Shown here piece after piece: positions 1 through 9,913 of a DNA stretch of 64,000 nucleotides; positions within the stretch are counted from its first letter, which is position 1; the number at the start of each line of letters is the position of its first letter. The notes beneath the pieces are model-generated. The model saw nothing but the letters and a program-made list of their open reading frames with translations. It ran no database searches and had not been told where the DNA came from. Position numbers and translations under genes: made by a program. Origin of the DNA: Camelus bactrianus (taxonomy: Eukaryota; Chordata; Mammalia; Artiodactyla; Camelidae); the NCBI RefSeq assembly GCF_048773025.1, contig NC_133557.1, forward strand, positions 7,456,001 to 7,520,000. Direction: 5' to 3'.

Positions 1-92
1 TCCTAGGAGCCTTTGCTCACCAGCCATTGTTTGAGTTTTACCCGGGGCCTCCAGGAACTGTCTTGGGAACTGGGGGGATCTTGTCACTCCCC

Positions 93-131
93 ATGGCTGC
101 AGAGGTGTGGCTGGAGCAGCCCCTGCACAAG
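93..131 (+). other. ADISSP: Candidate upstream exon of ADISSP with its own ATG
   Basis: An ATG at 93-95 opens 13 codons (MAAEVWLEQPLHK) that run directly into a plausible donor (GTAGGA at 132). Spliced to either candidate acceptor upstream of the main start (after 2579 or after 2630), this reading frame is one base out of phase with the ATG at 2668. It would therefore act as an overlapping upstream ORF rather than an N-terminal extension. The 5' limit of the exon is not visible. This is a splice-signal inference only. The alternative is that it is intergenic and the real first exon lies left of the window. Confidence 0.4.
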
Positions 132-559
132 GTAGGAAGAAGGCCTGATCCCTTGCACTGAGCCCACAGCTTCAGGGCGTGGCTGGAGTGGGTGGGGTGG
201 GGCTAGGCTCTCTGGGCAGAAGCTGAGCATTCCGGGGCTGAAAAAGCTGCCCCTCTGGGACTGAACGCAGCGTGCTGGCCTGGGGCTATTCCTGCCTTGG
301 CCACTCCTGCATTTCTGAAACCCAAGCCTTGCCCTTCCTTGTACCTCCTGAGGCTCCCTTCTACCTGGGGCTCATGGTACCAAAGCTGTTCACCCTGCAC
401 TTGAGGCCGGGCTTGGGCCTGGGTGGGCTTCTCGCGTTGGGAAATGGGGAGGGAGAGGAGGCCTACTCCCAGGGCAGCCTGCTGCCTGAAGGACCTTGAG
501 GTCATGCCCTCCACAGGCCCAGCCCCAAATCTGAGGCCACCCTGTGGTTTCTTTTCATT

Positions 560-1500
560 CCCTGGACTAGCCATGGGTCACTCATCTCTAAATACTTCAA
601 TGTGTATCTCTGGCAAATAAGGGCCTACTTTTCTATATAATCCAATTCCATTATCTCACCTAACTAGATCAGCTTTCGTTTCTTAATGTCATCTAAGATC
701 CCATCCCACTCACTCACATTTCCCAACTATCCCCCAAATGTCTCTTTTTATAGGTAGTTAGAAACCCCCTACCCCATTTATTTTTCTTCTTTCAACTGAC
801 CTGGTGGAAAAAACCAGGTCAGCTGTCCCATAGAGCACCCTGCCTTCTTGGTCTCTTTGTGTGTTAATTTAGAACAGCGAAGGGCCAGATAGTAAATATT
901 TTAGACTTTGCAGGCTATGTGGCCTCTGTGGCAACTACTTGAAGTAGTTTTGCTTTAGTGCAAAAGCAGTTTTAGACAACACATAAACAAATGAGCACCA
1001 CTGTGTGCCAGTAAAACTTTACAAAAAAACAGTGGTGGCCCCTCCGGCTGTAGTTTGCCCATCCTCTATCTAGAACAACTTCCCTCCTTTATTTTTCTTC
1101 TTGCAGATTGAGAAAAAAAAAAACAAAAAAAAACTAGGTCAGTTGTCCTGTAGAATAAGCGTGCCTTCTGGGTTTGTCTCCTTGCCTTCTCATGGGATCA
1201 GTTAGTTAATTTGTTCCACTGGCCTCTGTGTTTGCAGTAAGCTGGAAGTTGGAGGTCTAGGGGCTTGTTCGATGCAGGTTAGACATTTGGGGCAGGACTC
1301 CCTTGTCAGTGACGCTGTGACTCCGTGCTGCCTCACATCAGGAGGCATCAGTGTGTCCGAGCCGGCTGACGTCACATCCACCCACTGCAAACTTGTGTCA
1401 TTTCCTTTAACCCCAGGTAATCTGTCAGTGGCACTTGCACATCTGTGAGCATCCACTTCAACTTTGCCCTCCTGGTTTAGCACTCACTGATTGGTGTTGC
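560..1500. repeat. Ancient L1 (L1M-type) 3' UTR-like sequence, interrupted
   Basis: Phrases such as CATCTCTAAATACTTCAATG, GGTCAGTTGTCCTGTAGAAT and CACATCAGGAGGCA follow the order of an old mammalian L1 3'-UTR repeat that I know from memory. A hAT element splits it at 877-1069. A short segment (about 778-868) recurs in part at about 1085-1213. The subfamily is not assigned. Confidence 0.55.
877..1069 (+). mobile_element. Non-autonomous hAT DNA transposon remnant
   Basis: The body has the diagnostic phrases GGGCCAGATAGTAAATATTT, GACAACACATAAACAAATGA and CTGTAGTTTGCCCATCC of a common non-autonomous hAT family. Flanking 8-base copies TTAGAACA (869-876) and CTAGAACA (1070-1077) look like the target-site duplication. 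The left end is truncated. The exact family name is not certain. Confidence 0.75.
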
Positions 1501-2579
1501 TTCCTGCATTTGTTTTTTGGAGGTTGCAGAATTATTTAGCATTTGGTCATTTCTTTGTGAAAGAAGAGCTTCCCTTTAACCACCAGGGCAATTTGGTTAC
1601 AGGAAAGGCCAAGAGACAGGCTGAATTACTTCTCTTTATTGCCAATTTTCAGGATAGAGAGTTAGGGCATTGCCACCATCAGTAGTGACAAATGAAGGTT
1701 TAGGTTTGTTTGTTTTGCTTTCTCTCTTCTTTTTTCACAATCTCTATGAATGCTCTGGTTTTATATAATTCCATCTGTTTCCATCAGTTACACTCATTAT
1801 TCTTTTTAATGCTGAGACTGTCTCATCTCAGCCTATCAGAGGCCAGGCTGCTCACACAGGCTTCCTGGGGGCACCTCCCACTGCCTCTTCCCTGAGGCTG
1901 CCCTTGGGTTGCTGTGCTGGGAGGCCACCAGGAAATCAGACTGGAGTCTGAATGGTGGGTTTCGATGGGGGACAGCCCTGGAGGGGCTGTCTGTTCTGTA
2001 CATGACCCTGACCAATTGCCAGGAGGGAAGGCTCTAAGGACATTATATTATGTGGGCCCTGATTTTTGTCCCCCTCCAAGCATACTGTTAACTCTGACCT
2101 GAACCCACTTGTGCAACCTGAATGATGTGGCCTCTGGATGTGGGACGGTACAGCCTGTGTGTCTCGGCTGGGCCAGCCCCTGGAGTCACCAGCAACAGAA
2201 CTGGCCCCTGGAAAGTGCCAAAGAAGTCCCCTTCCTTTGTAGGCTGCCCCTTCCCACCAGCCTCAGGTGGTCTGGGCAGAAGAGTCCTGTGCTGGTGCTT
2301 TGGCACCCAGAAACTTGAGTTCAGTACATGCTGGCTGGGCCCTGGGTCAGTAGGGTATAAGGTAGGGGTGAGGACTCTTGGTGAATGTGAGGAGTGGGTG
2401 GAGGAGTAGGGAGCAGAAGCCCCCTGTGCTAAGGGGCGTAGGCACCACTTGGGCTACTGAGCGCAGCAGGAGTTTGCTTGGGTCCTTCCTAAAGGGAAAC
2501 CTCTGCTCTCACCTAGTCATAGACCCATCAGTGGCCCTGACCCCTGCCCTCCCTGCTTTCCCCCATCAGGCTCTTGCTG

Positions 2580-2667
2580 GTGTCCCTGGAGCATGGCAGG
2601 CTGCTGAGCTTGAGCGGTGGTGTCTGGCAGGAGCTGCGTGTCTCACCCCATGGCAGGGAGGGCATCC
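2580..2667 (+). other. ADISSP: 5' UTR part of the ADISSP start-codon exon
   Basis: A long pyrimidine tract ends in CAG at 2577-2579, directly upstream of the exon that carries the start codon. A second, weaker acceptor (CTGGCAG) ends at 2630. Either makes the preceding bases 5' UTR. The first has much the better polypyrimidine tract. Confidence 0.5.
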
Positions 2668-5600
2668 ATGGCTGCAGCCAACAAGGGTGAGTGCCTGCCT
2701 GGCCTGGCGGGGTTTGCAGTCTTCCAGCAGACCCTGGTGGAAGCGGGCATTGTTGAATGCATTGGCTCTGTGTGTGCCTGTCTGAGTGTGAGTACGAATT
2801 ACATCAGTAATCACACTAGTGTTTGTGCTGGGAACACCTAAGCCCTAGCAGGGAACTTGGGGACCTCCACAGGCTCCTTAGTGTGCTAGTCTAGGGAGGT
2901 GTGTCTCCAATGCTCCCAAGTTCCACTGTCAGGGTTGGGGAGCACTAGGTGCTTGTTATGAGCACTAAAGCTGGTAGGTGGGCAGGGCCACAGGAGGCTG
3001 TGGACAGGACTTTGGGTTTCATTCAGAGTCCAGAGGGCTCATAGAGGGTTTTAGGCAAGGGAAGCCTGAGGATATGAGGGCTGAGTCTCAGGGGCTCAGC
3101 AGGGAATGTGGAAGTGCCAGGCTGGCCCCCTGGGCCTCCACTGAGTATGTAAGAACCCCGGCAGTCACAGGGCCCATCAGAAGTCAGAGAGGCCTGGGAT
3201 CATGCTCTGGGCAAGATGGGCTTCTTTTAGCTCAGTTAGACTGAGCTACCCTCCCCTGGGCCAGGCCCTCAGTCCAGCTCCCACTACTCTGCCTACCTGA
3301 ACTCCCTGACTTCCTGGCCTTGGAGAACCCGTCCCAGCTGGGGACAGCTGAGGGCTTAGTGGGGGGCTAAGCAGAGGAGGGAAAAGTGTCTCTGGGAGGG
3401 GTCCCGGAGTTTCCCCTGGGTTCTTCCTTCTTACCTGCCAGTGATCAGTGATGAGGTATATAGGCAGCTGCAGCCTCTCCCAGGAGGGCTGAGTGTGGCT
3501 TTTGACCCCCTTGTTTCTCCTACCCCCAGGCAGGTCCCAGAGAGCCCATTCCTGTCCCTGCCCTCCTCCCCTCCCAGGTTGGGGTCAGCAGGAGGGGCAG
3601 GCAGGGGGCCTCAGGCACTGACAGACCTGGAAGAGGAGGCCCCAGAGCAGGGAGCTTGGCACTGTGGAGGAGAGCAGCAGGCAGGGTGTCCCGATGACTG
3701 GGGCTGAGTCCTGCACTACCTGGTGCTTGGTGAGAGTCGGGAGGACTGTCCTTTCCTGTCCCTGGTGTCGGCCTCATTCCTTCTAAGTGAAAGGTCCTAT
3801 TAGCTAACCCCAGAATGCCCCCACACCCACTCTCGGGATGAGCATTTTCTGTGGGGAGACTGAGCAGGTAGGGGCAGGTGGGAGCCTGGAGCTGCATGAT
3901 GTCCACTGTCCGGAAGGATGTGGCCTAGCCCAGCAGTGGATGCTGGGTGATGTGAAGGGCAGTCGCAGGGGCCAGGGGTTGAGGGTACACAGTGGACTAG
4001 TTTCCTGGGACTCAGCGAAGGCAACAGTCCTGGAGCCCTCTCCTGCTCTCTTTGTAGGCAACAAGCCCAGAGTTCGGAGTATCCGCTTTGCGACAGGCCA
4101 TGATGCAGAAGGCTCCCAGAGCCATGTCCACTTTGATGAGAAGCTGCATGACTCCGTGGTCATGGTCACCCAGGAGAGCGACAGCAGCTTTCTGGTCAAG
4201 GTATGTGCACACCAGCCCCCGTCATCAGCCTCATTCCCCCTCCTCCTCCCTGGCCCTACCTGGCTTCCTGGGCCTGTGCTATTTCCTCTAAGTTGGTGCC
4301 ATAGACACATCTTTGTCCTTCCCTGGGCCTTGGTTTTTCCATCTGTAAAATGGGAAGTGTGAGATTGCTATGAGATGAGTGCACTTAGACCGTTACTTGA
4401 GTGGGAGTGGAGCTGCTGTTACCATCCACGGCATCACTCTGACAACGGCAGTTGGAAGGCAGGTGTCAGGGCTGTGGTGTCGCAGGCCTGGTTCAGGTCC
4501 AGGCCTGCTGTTCTGGGTCTGTGACTTTGGGAAGTTTACCTGAGTTTCCTCTTCTCTGAAGTAGAGATCATTCACATTCCCATAGGGTTGGAAATGGAAG
4601 GATGTCTATATGTCACACAGGTGTGAGGCTAATTAACACTGATATCTGGGTGTGACTTTATGTGCCCTTCTTTGCCACACTGATTTAAGCTCTTTGCAGG
4701 AGTATTTATCACTGCCATGTTTTCCCTCCCTCTCTCCTAGTGGCCACATCTCATCCAGCTTCTGGTGTGGCTCTTCCAAGTGCTGGGATACTGTTTTGGT
4801 CCCAAATCCATTTGGGGGAGGGGCAGGAGGAAGTCTTTGGAGGGGATGGATTGGGGGGAAAACAGGGAGTGAGGCCCTCAAGTTGGACAATAAACCAGGG
4901 CTTCAGAGTTGAGCCTTGAAGGGCATGGAGGGGGAGGGGAGTGGCATCCAGTTTATTGAGACCACCCTGAGGAGGGACCCAGATTCATGCCCATCTCTGC
5001 CCAAGTCTAAAACCCTTGCTCTTCCTCCTGCAGCTGACAACTTTCCCAAGGGAATAAACAGAATGAACCCAAACTTTCAAAAATAGCTTCCCACCTCCCA
5101 TTGCAAAATCCATTCATGTCCACTAGAGAAAAATTGGAAGACAGAGAAAATTATAAAGAAATTTAAAAGTACCTGCAATCATTCTATTCAGAAATAACCA
5201 CGGTTAATATTTTGATATGTGTCATTCCAGTTTCTTTTTTAGTTTTGTTTCCAAAACCAAAAAGCTGATATCACAGTGTACACACTGTTTTTTACTTGCT
5301 TCTGTTGTGAACCACCTCCTGCCTGTGTCAGTAAATAATTCCCCACAAGATTTTACAATCGCCTTGTATTCCATTATATGTATCATCAATTTAGCTGGTT
5401 CCCTATTCCTGGTGTTGTTTCTCTTTTGTACTGTTATAAATATGGTCGTGATGAGTATTTTTTCCACATCTCTGAGTATTTCCCTTGGAAAATTCTGCAG
5501 GTGATGCACTGTATTACAAGATTACCATTGGCAGGTACAGCCAGAAAGCCCTCTTGAGAGGTGTGCCCTCCAGCAGCAGAGTGTGGGGGCCACAGGGACT

Positions 5601-8086
5601 GAGCTGTATTGTGCAGTCGTATCATCCTGATCCCATTGAAAGGCTAAATGTTCCCCCAGGGACAGGGCCATCCAGTTCCTACAACTGAGCAAGAGAGCAT
5701 GTGCACACATGAGCTGTGGGTCCAGCACGCACCCCTGCACCTCCTGGACTGGCATCCAGGCAGCCTACTCGCTCAGCAGCTACCCTGGCTTGTGACCCTT
5801 CACACGACTGGAGTTTCCAAGGATGGCATCTGTCCCAGAGGACATCGGATGCCAAGATCTGTGTATGAACAACAGAAATTGCTCAGGCCTTGAATCAGGG
5901 CTGTTGGGCAGAGTGAGCCTCTGAGTGGGCAGGCAGGCATCCATGTTCACGTGCCAGCGGGGCAGGCAGCAGCCTCAGTCCCATGGCTGGTGCCAGGCTT
6001 GTGGGTCAGCTCTGGACTTACACAGCTGGTCTAGCGTCTGTGTTTCTAATTCCCATCCTCCATCTTGTGCTATCTGTATTGCCTGGTGGCCCCACGTGAG
6101 TGACTAGAGGACCAGCATCCCTGACCCTGGGCTATTGACTCTGGGCACGTGCCGGTGGTGGTGGTGGCAGGTGGGTGGCCTGTGTTATGGAGCTTTGAGC
6201 CTCCCCTGTGGGCAGAGGCTGGTGCCTTGCTGTGGGCCACATGTGGCAGGAGTAGCCAAGAAGTCCAGGGAGGACTTATACCGTGGCCACTCTGGCCTTC
6301 AGCCAGTCATTTCCTGGCTTCCATCTCATCATCTATATAACGGGCCACTGAGGACCTTTGAGTCCCATGAGACAGATGCTGAGGAGTGTGCTGGCCAAGC
6401 TGTAGGGATGGGATCCTTAGAGAAAGGGCCTGGAGCTACCAGGCTGGGGCTGTGGACTGGCTAGAGTGATGGAGGGAGTCAGGCTCCCCTGGGATTGTCA
6501 AGGAAGCCAATGTAGAGGCCCACAGGGTCACAGGTGGCATAACCTGGGCGGGGCCTGGGGGAGACTAAGTGAAGGTGCCTCCTCCCCCCCGCCCCTCCTG
6601 CTGCAGGTTGGCTTCCTGAAGATCCTGCACAGGTATGAGATTACCTTCACTCTGCCCCCAGTGCACAGGCTGAGTAAGGACGTCCGAGAGGCACCTGTCC
6701 CCAGCCTGCACCTCAAGCTCCTCAGCGTCATGCCCATCCCAGAAGGTGCGTCCCCTACTCAGGGTGCTGGAAGCCTGCTCTGCTCCAGCAGGGCCTGGGT
6801 GTGAGCAGGAGTGTGAGCATGGGGTATGTCCTTCCCCACATCTAGGGCGGATGGTCAGCTCAGCAGTCGGGGGACGTGATGCCTTTTTACGGGCTTGCAG
6901 TGTGGCAACTTGGCAGGTCCCATGCTCCAGGCCTCCCTCCCTGGACAGAAGTCCACAGGCTCATACAGTTGGCCTGTCTGCTCATCGCCTGTTAGTTACC
7001 TCAGCGGGATGACTGGTGCCACTGAGGAACTGGCTCTGGGCCTCTAGCCCTCCCTCTGCTGCCCTTCGGGAAAAACCTACCAGAAACTCAGCAACTCTGA
7101 GCAGCTACCTCCCAAGCATCCGCCAGACCTGGGCTTGGGCTTGGGGCTGCTTCTCCATACACTGCCAGCGTCAGCGTCCCCTCCTCCCCAAGGCTAGGAT
7201 ATCACTTTCACCATGTGCTGGGGCTTCAGTTTCATGTCCCCTTACCTCCACCTCACGACCTTGCCCTTAAGTGGACTGAGCAGGCCCTCTCAGGCCTTTG
7301 CCTCTTGCCATCTGATCTGCTCAAGGCCCGCCCTGCCCTTTCCCTCCCCATCACCCCTTCTTCATCACCCCCACCTCCCTTCCTGCCTTTTTGGGGAATC
7401 CCGCCTCCTGGAAGCCTGGGTTTGACCCCTGGCCTGCAGGTGGAGGCATGTAGAGCTCATTGAAGAATGGGAAATTCAGAGACCTGTGCACCCCGCCCTG
7501 GGGGTGGGTCCTGGGCCATCCTTTCTCCTTTGGAGGAGGCGGCCAGTCTAGGTAGTGGGTAGGGGTCAGTGAGTGCTGGGGGGCAGGAGTGGCAGGCTGC
7601 AGAGGTGCTGATTGCCTGGACAGGTTACAGCGTCAAGTGTGAGTACTCAGCGCACAAGGAGGGCGTCCTCAAGGAGGAGATGCTGCTAGCCTGCGAAGGT
7701 GGCACTGGCACCTGCGTGCGTGTGACGGTGCAGGCGCGCGTCATGGGTGAGAGCACGAGGCGGGTCTGACTAGAGGAGGGAGGCGCCGAGCTGGCTGCAA
7801 GGGGTTTCCATCCTCGAGTATGAAAGAGGGATCCTTGCCTTGGCCCTTTGCCAACTTTCTTGGTAGGTGCCTTTCTCCCCGCCCCCTAGCAGAGTGGGGT
7901 TGTGGGGTGGAAGGCAGAGGGGTCCCCTTGGAGTAAACGGGGCCTGGGTCCAGCCACATATACTGACTTGTCACCTGCCTTGCAGACCGCCACCACGGCA
8001 CACCCATGCTGCTGGATGGTGTCAAGTGCGTGGGTGCTGAGCTCGAATACGACTCGGAGCACAGCGACTGGCACGGCTTCGACTGA
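2668..8086 (+). CDS. ADISSP: ADISSP (C20orf27), adipose-secreted signalling protein, 5 coding exons
   Basis: Coding exons are 2668-2686, 4058-4200, 6607-6745, 7624-7746 and 7986-8086. All junctions are GT-AG and phases agree, giving 525 nt, or 174 aa plus stop, the human length as I recall it. The protein starts MAAANKGNKPRVRS and ends SEHSDWHGFD; I recognise it from the human C20orf27 product. The family (former UPF0687) is small, conserved and without a named catalytic domain. It was later described as an adipose-secreted factor acting on thermogenesis and glucose handling. I see no N-terminal signal peptide, so any secretion would be unconventional. The start is the ATG at 2668, at the end of a short exon. 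The strong acceptor just upstream (2578-2579) shows that at least one 5' exon lies further left. The gene converges on HSPA12B. No break is seen. Confidence 0.93.
4335..4590 (+). repeat. MIR-like SINE fragment
   Basis: The stretch contains the MIR core phrase CCATCTGTAAAATGGGAAG with flanking MIR-like sequence. It lies in ADISSP intron 2. Confidence 0.5.
5100..5500. repeat. Old LINE-like fragment in ADISSP intron 2
   Basis: This AT-rich block has phrases seen in old L1-type repeats (AAATAACCACGGTTAATATT, GTATTCCATTATATG). No coding potential is seen. The family is uncertain. Confidence 0.35.
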
Positions 8087-8640
8087 GGCCCGCGCCTCCA
8101 CCTGCCTCGGGGCCCCTCAGCCTTAAACCCCACCTTATCTCCCCGAATGCTGTGTGATGGTGTGGCTTCCTCGCCCCTCCCCGGGGTGGGTGTGGAGGTG
8201 GAGAGTCCAAGGGCCTCCAAGCCGGAGCCTCACCCACACTTCTCACCTCATTTGTACCACCTCCCTGCTCCTCCTCTCCCACTTCATCCTGTGTGCCTCA
8301 GTCTCCTGCAGAAGAAATGGGTTGAGCCCCCAAGGAGGCTGTCTGAGGAGGGATGGGGGGGCCTGGGGGGTTCTACCCACCCCCGACCCCAAGCCATAGG
8401 GGCTCTAGCCAGGACCTGGGAGAGGGGGGAGCTGGCTCTGGGGCATAGCCACCCCTGTTACCACTGCTGCTGTCTCGCTTTAGCCACCTCTCCTGTCCCC
8501 TCCCTCTTTCCCACTGTTGTCCACGGTGAGTAGGAGGGAGGTACAGTTCCCAACTCCTAACCCCCAGGTCTGTGTTATTTGGTTTTTAAACAACTGGTTG
8601 GGATAAAACCCTAAAGAAATAAAACTTTCAGTGGATACCA
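8087..8640 (+). other. ADISSP: ADISSP 3' UTR with poly(A) signal
   Basis: About 550 bases follow the TGA stop at 8084-8086. A canonical AATAAA lies at 8618-8623, so cleavage is expected around 8640. No other gene-like feature lies between the stop and this signal. Confidence 0.75.
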
Positions 8641-9054
8641 AAGGCCAGTGAGATTTTTGTTCTCCAGGGCCCTGAGAATACCCAATCCTTTGCAGATGGG
8701 CCAAGGAACAGTTTTGGCTAAACTCATTCTTTTTGGAGATAAGGTCACTTCATGGTATTAGAGCACCCAGTCCTGAAGGAAATATGCATGGGTGGCGGCA
8801 TTTTAGGTCTGGGAATAATTGCCAAGAAAGAGTTTGGATGCAGAGGGGCCTTCTGCTGAGGTTACAGAGTGGGGTGTTCAGTTTGGGGTACTTGACAGGG
8901 AGGAGCAGCAACTGCTCCTGGTCAGTTCCCAACCCCATGCACAGCTGAAAACTTTCTCTCTTCTTTGTAGGACCCAGGCCCATCCCCCACCCCCGCCACT
9001 GGTCCACTATTTGAAGTACCGCTTTTGTGAGGTACCAGGAAGCCATGGCTTCAC
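8641..9054. other. Short spacer between convergent 3' ends
   Basis: About 410 bases separate the inferred ADISSP cleavage region from the inferred HSPA12B cleavage region. I see no coding signal, repeat or RNA gene in it. Confidence 0.5.
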
Positions 9055-9913
9055 CTGGAGCATAAATGCTTTATTGTCACATTAGGGTTCTCGGGCAGGT
9101 AGGGCTGTTGCATGTCATGGTTGGGCAGGTACACTGAGTTGATGGCAGAGCTGGGACCAGCCCTCAGTGCTCCCTCTCCTCCCTACCCTCTTCACCTGGT
9201 GTGGCTGGATAGGGTGCAAGCGGATCATTCACAGGCTGCTCTTGGGGCCTTTTCAGATAGAAAGGAAAGCCCCACCCCAACATATGCCCCCATATCCCCT
9301 CATAAGTGCCTTCTCCCTGTACTCTTCTCACTAGCTTGCTACCGCCCTTTCTACAATTAGCATTCACACTTGGGTGGTCAGCACCACACCCAGGGAGGTC
9401 CTACCACCCCTGTCCCTCGTGGCAGCTCCAGTCCTTTTCCTACCCGGCTCCCTCTGTAGGCTTAGCCCGTCAGTCGGTGCACTCTGCCTTCAGGCCTAGC
9501 CCTGCACAACCTCTTCATCCTGCTGCCCCACCTGCAGCTGCCTTGCTCAGCTTCTCCTAGCTGCCTCCAACCCCCAAACCCCCGCCCCACTCCCAGCCCG
9601 TCCCCCAGTTCTGAAGAGGGCTCCAGTCTTCTGGTGCATTCTGCTTTCAGGATCACGTGCTCCCTGTGGGCACGCCACCTTACACACCTCTTCTAAGTCT
9701 TGGGTCCTTCAGCCTTCCAGTCAGCGGACCAGGGCCCAATCCCCAAAGCCAGAGTTTCCGGATGTGTCCCCTCCATCCTCCTGCGACCTCATCTCCAGGG
9801 GCAGGACTGCGGGGAACGGGGCGGGTTCGTCCTCCCCAGCCGGCTCCCTAGTGCTCTGGCACGAAAGAGGGCGCGGCTGGGCCAAGAGGGGCTGGCACTG
9901 TGCCCTTGCGCCC
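9055..9913 (-). other. HSPA12B: HSPA12B 3' UTR with poly(A) signal
   Basis: The stop codon (TGA on the minus strand) is at 9916-9914. The first good AATAAA on that strand lies at 9075-9070, giving a 3' UTR of about 0.85 kb. No coding signal is seen in it. Confidence 0.72.
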
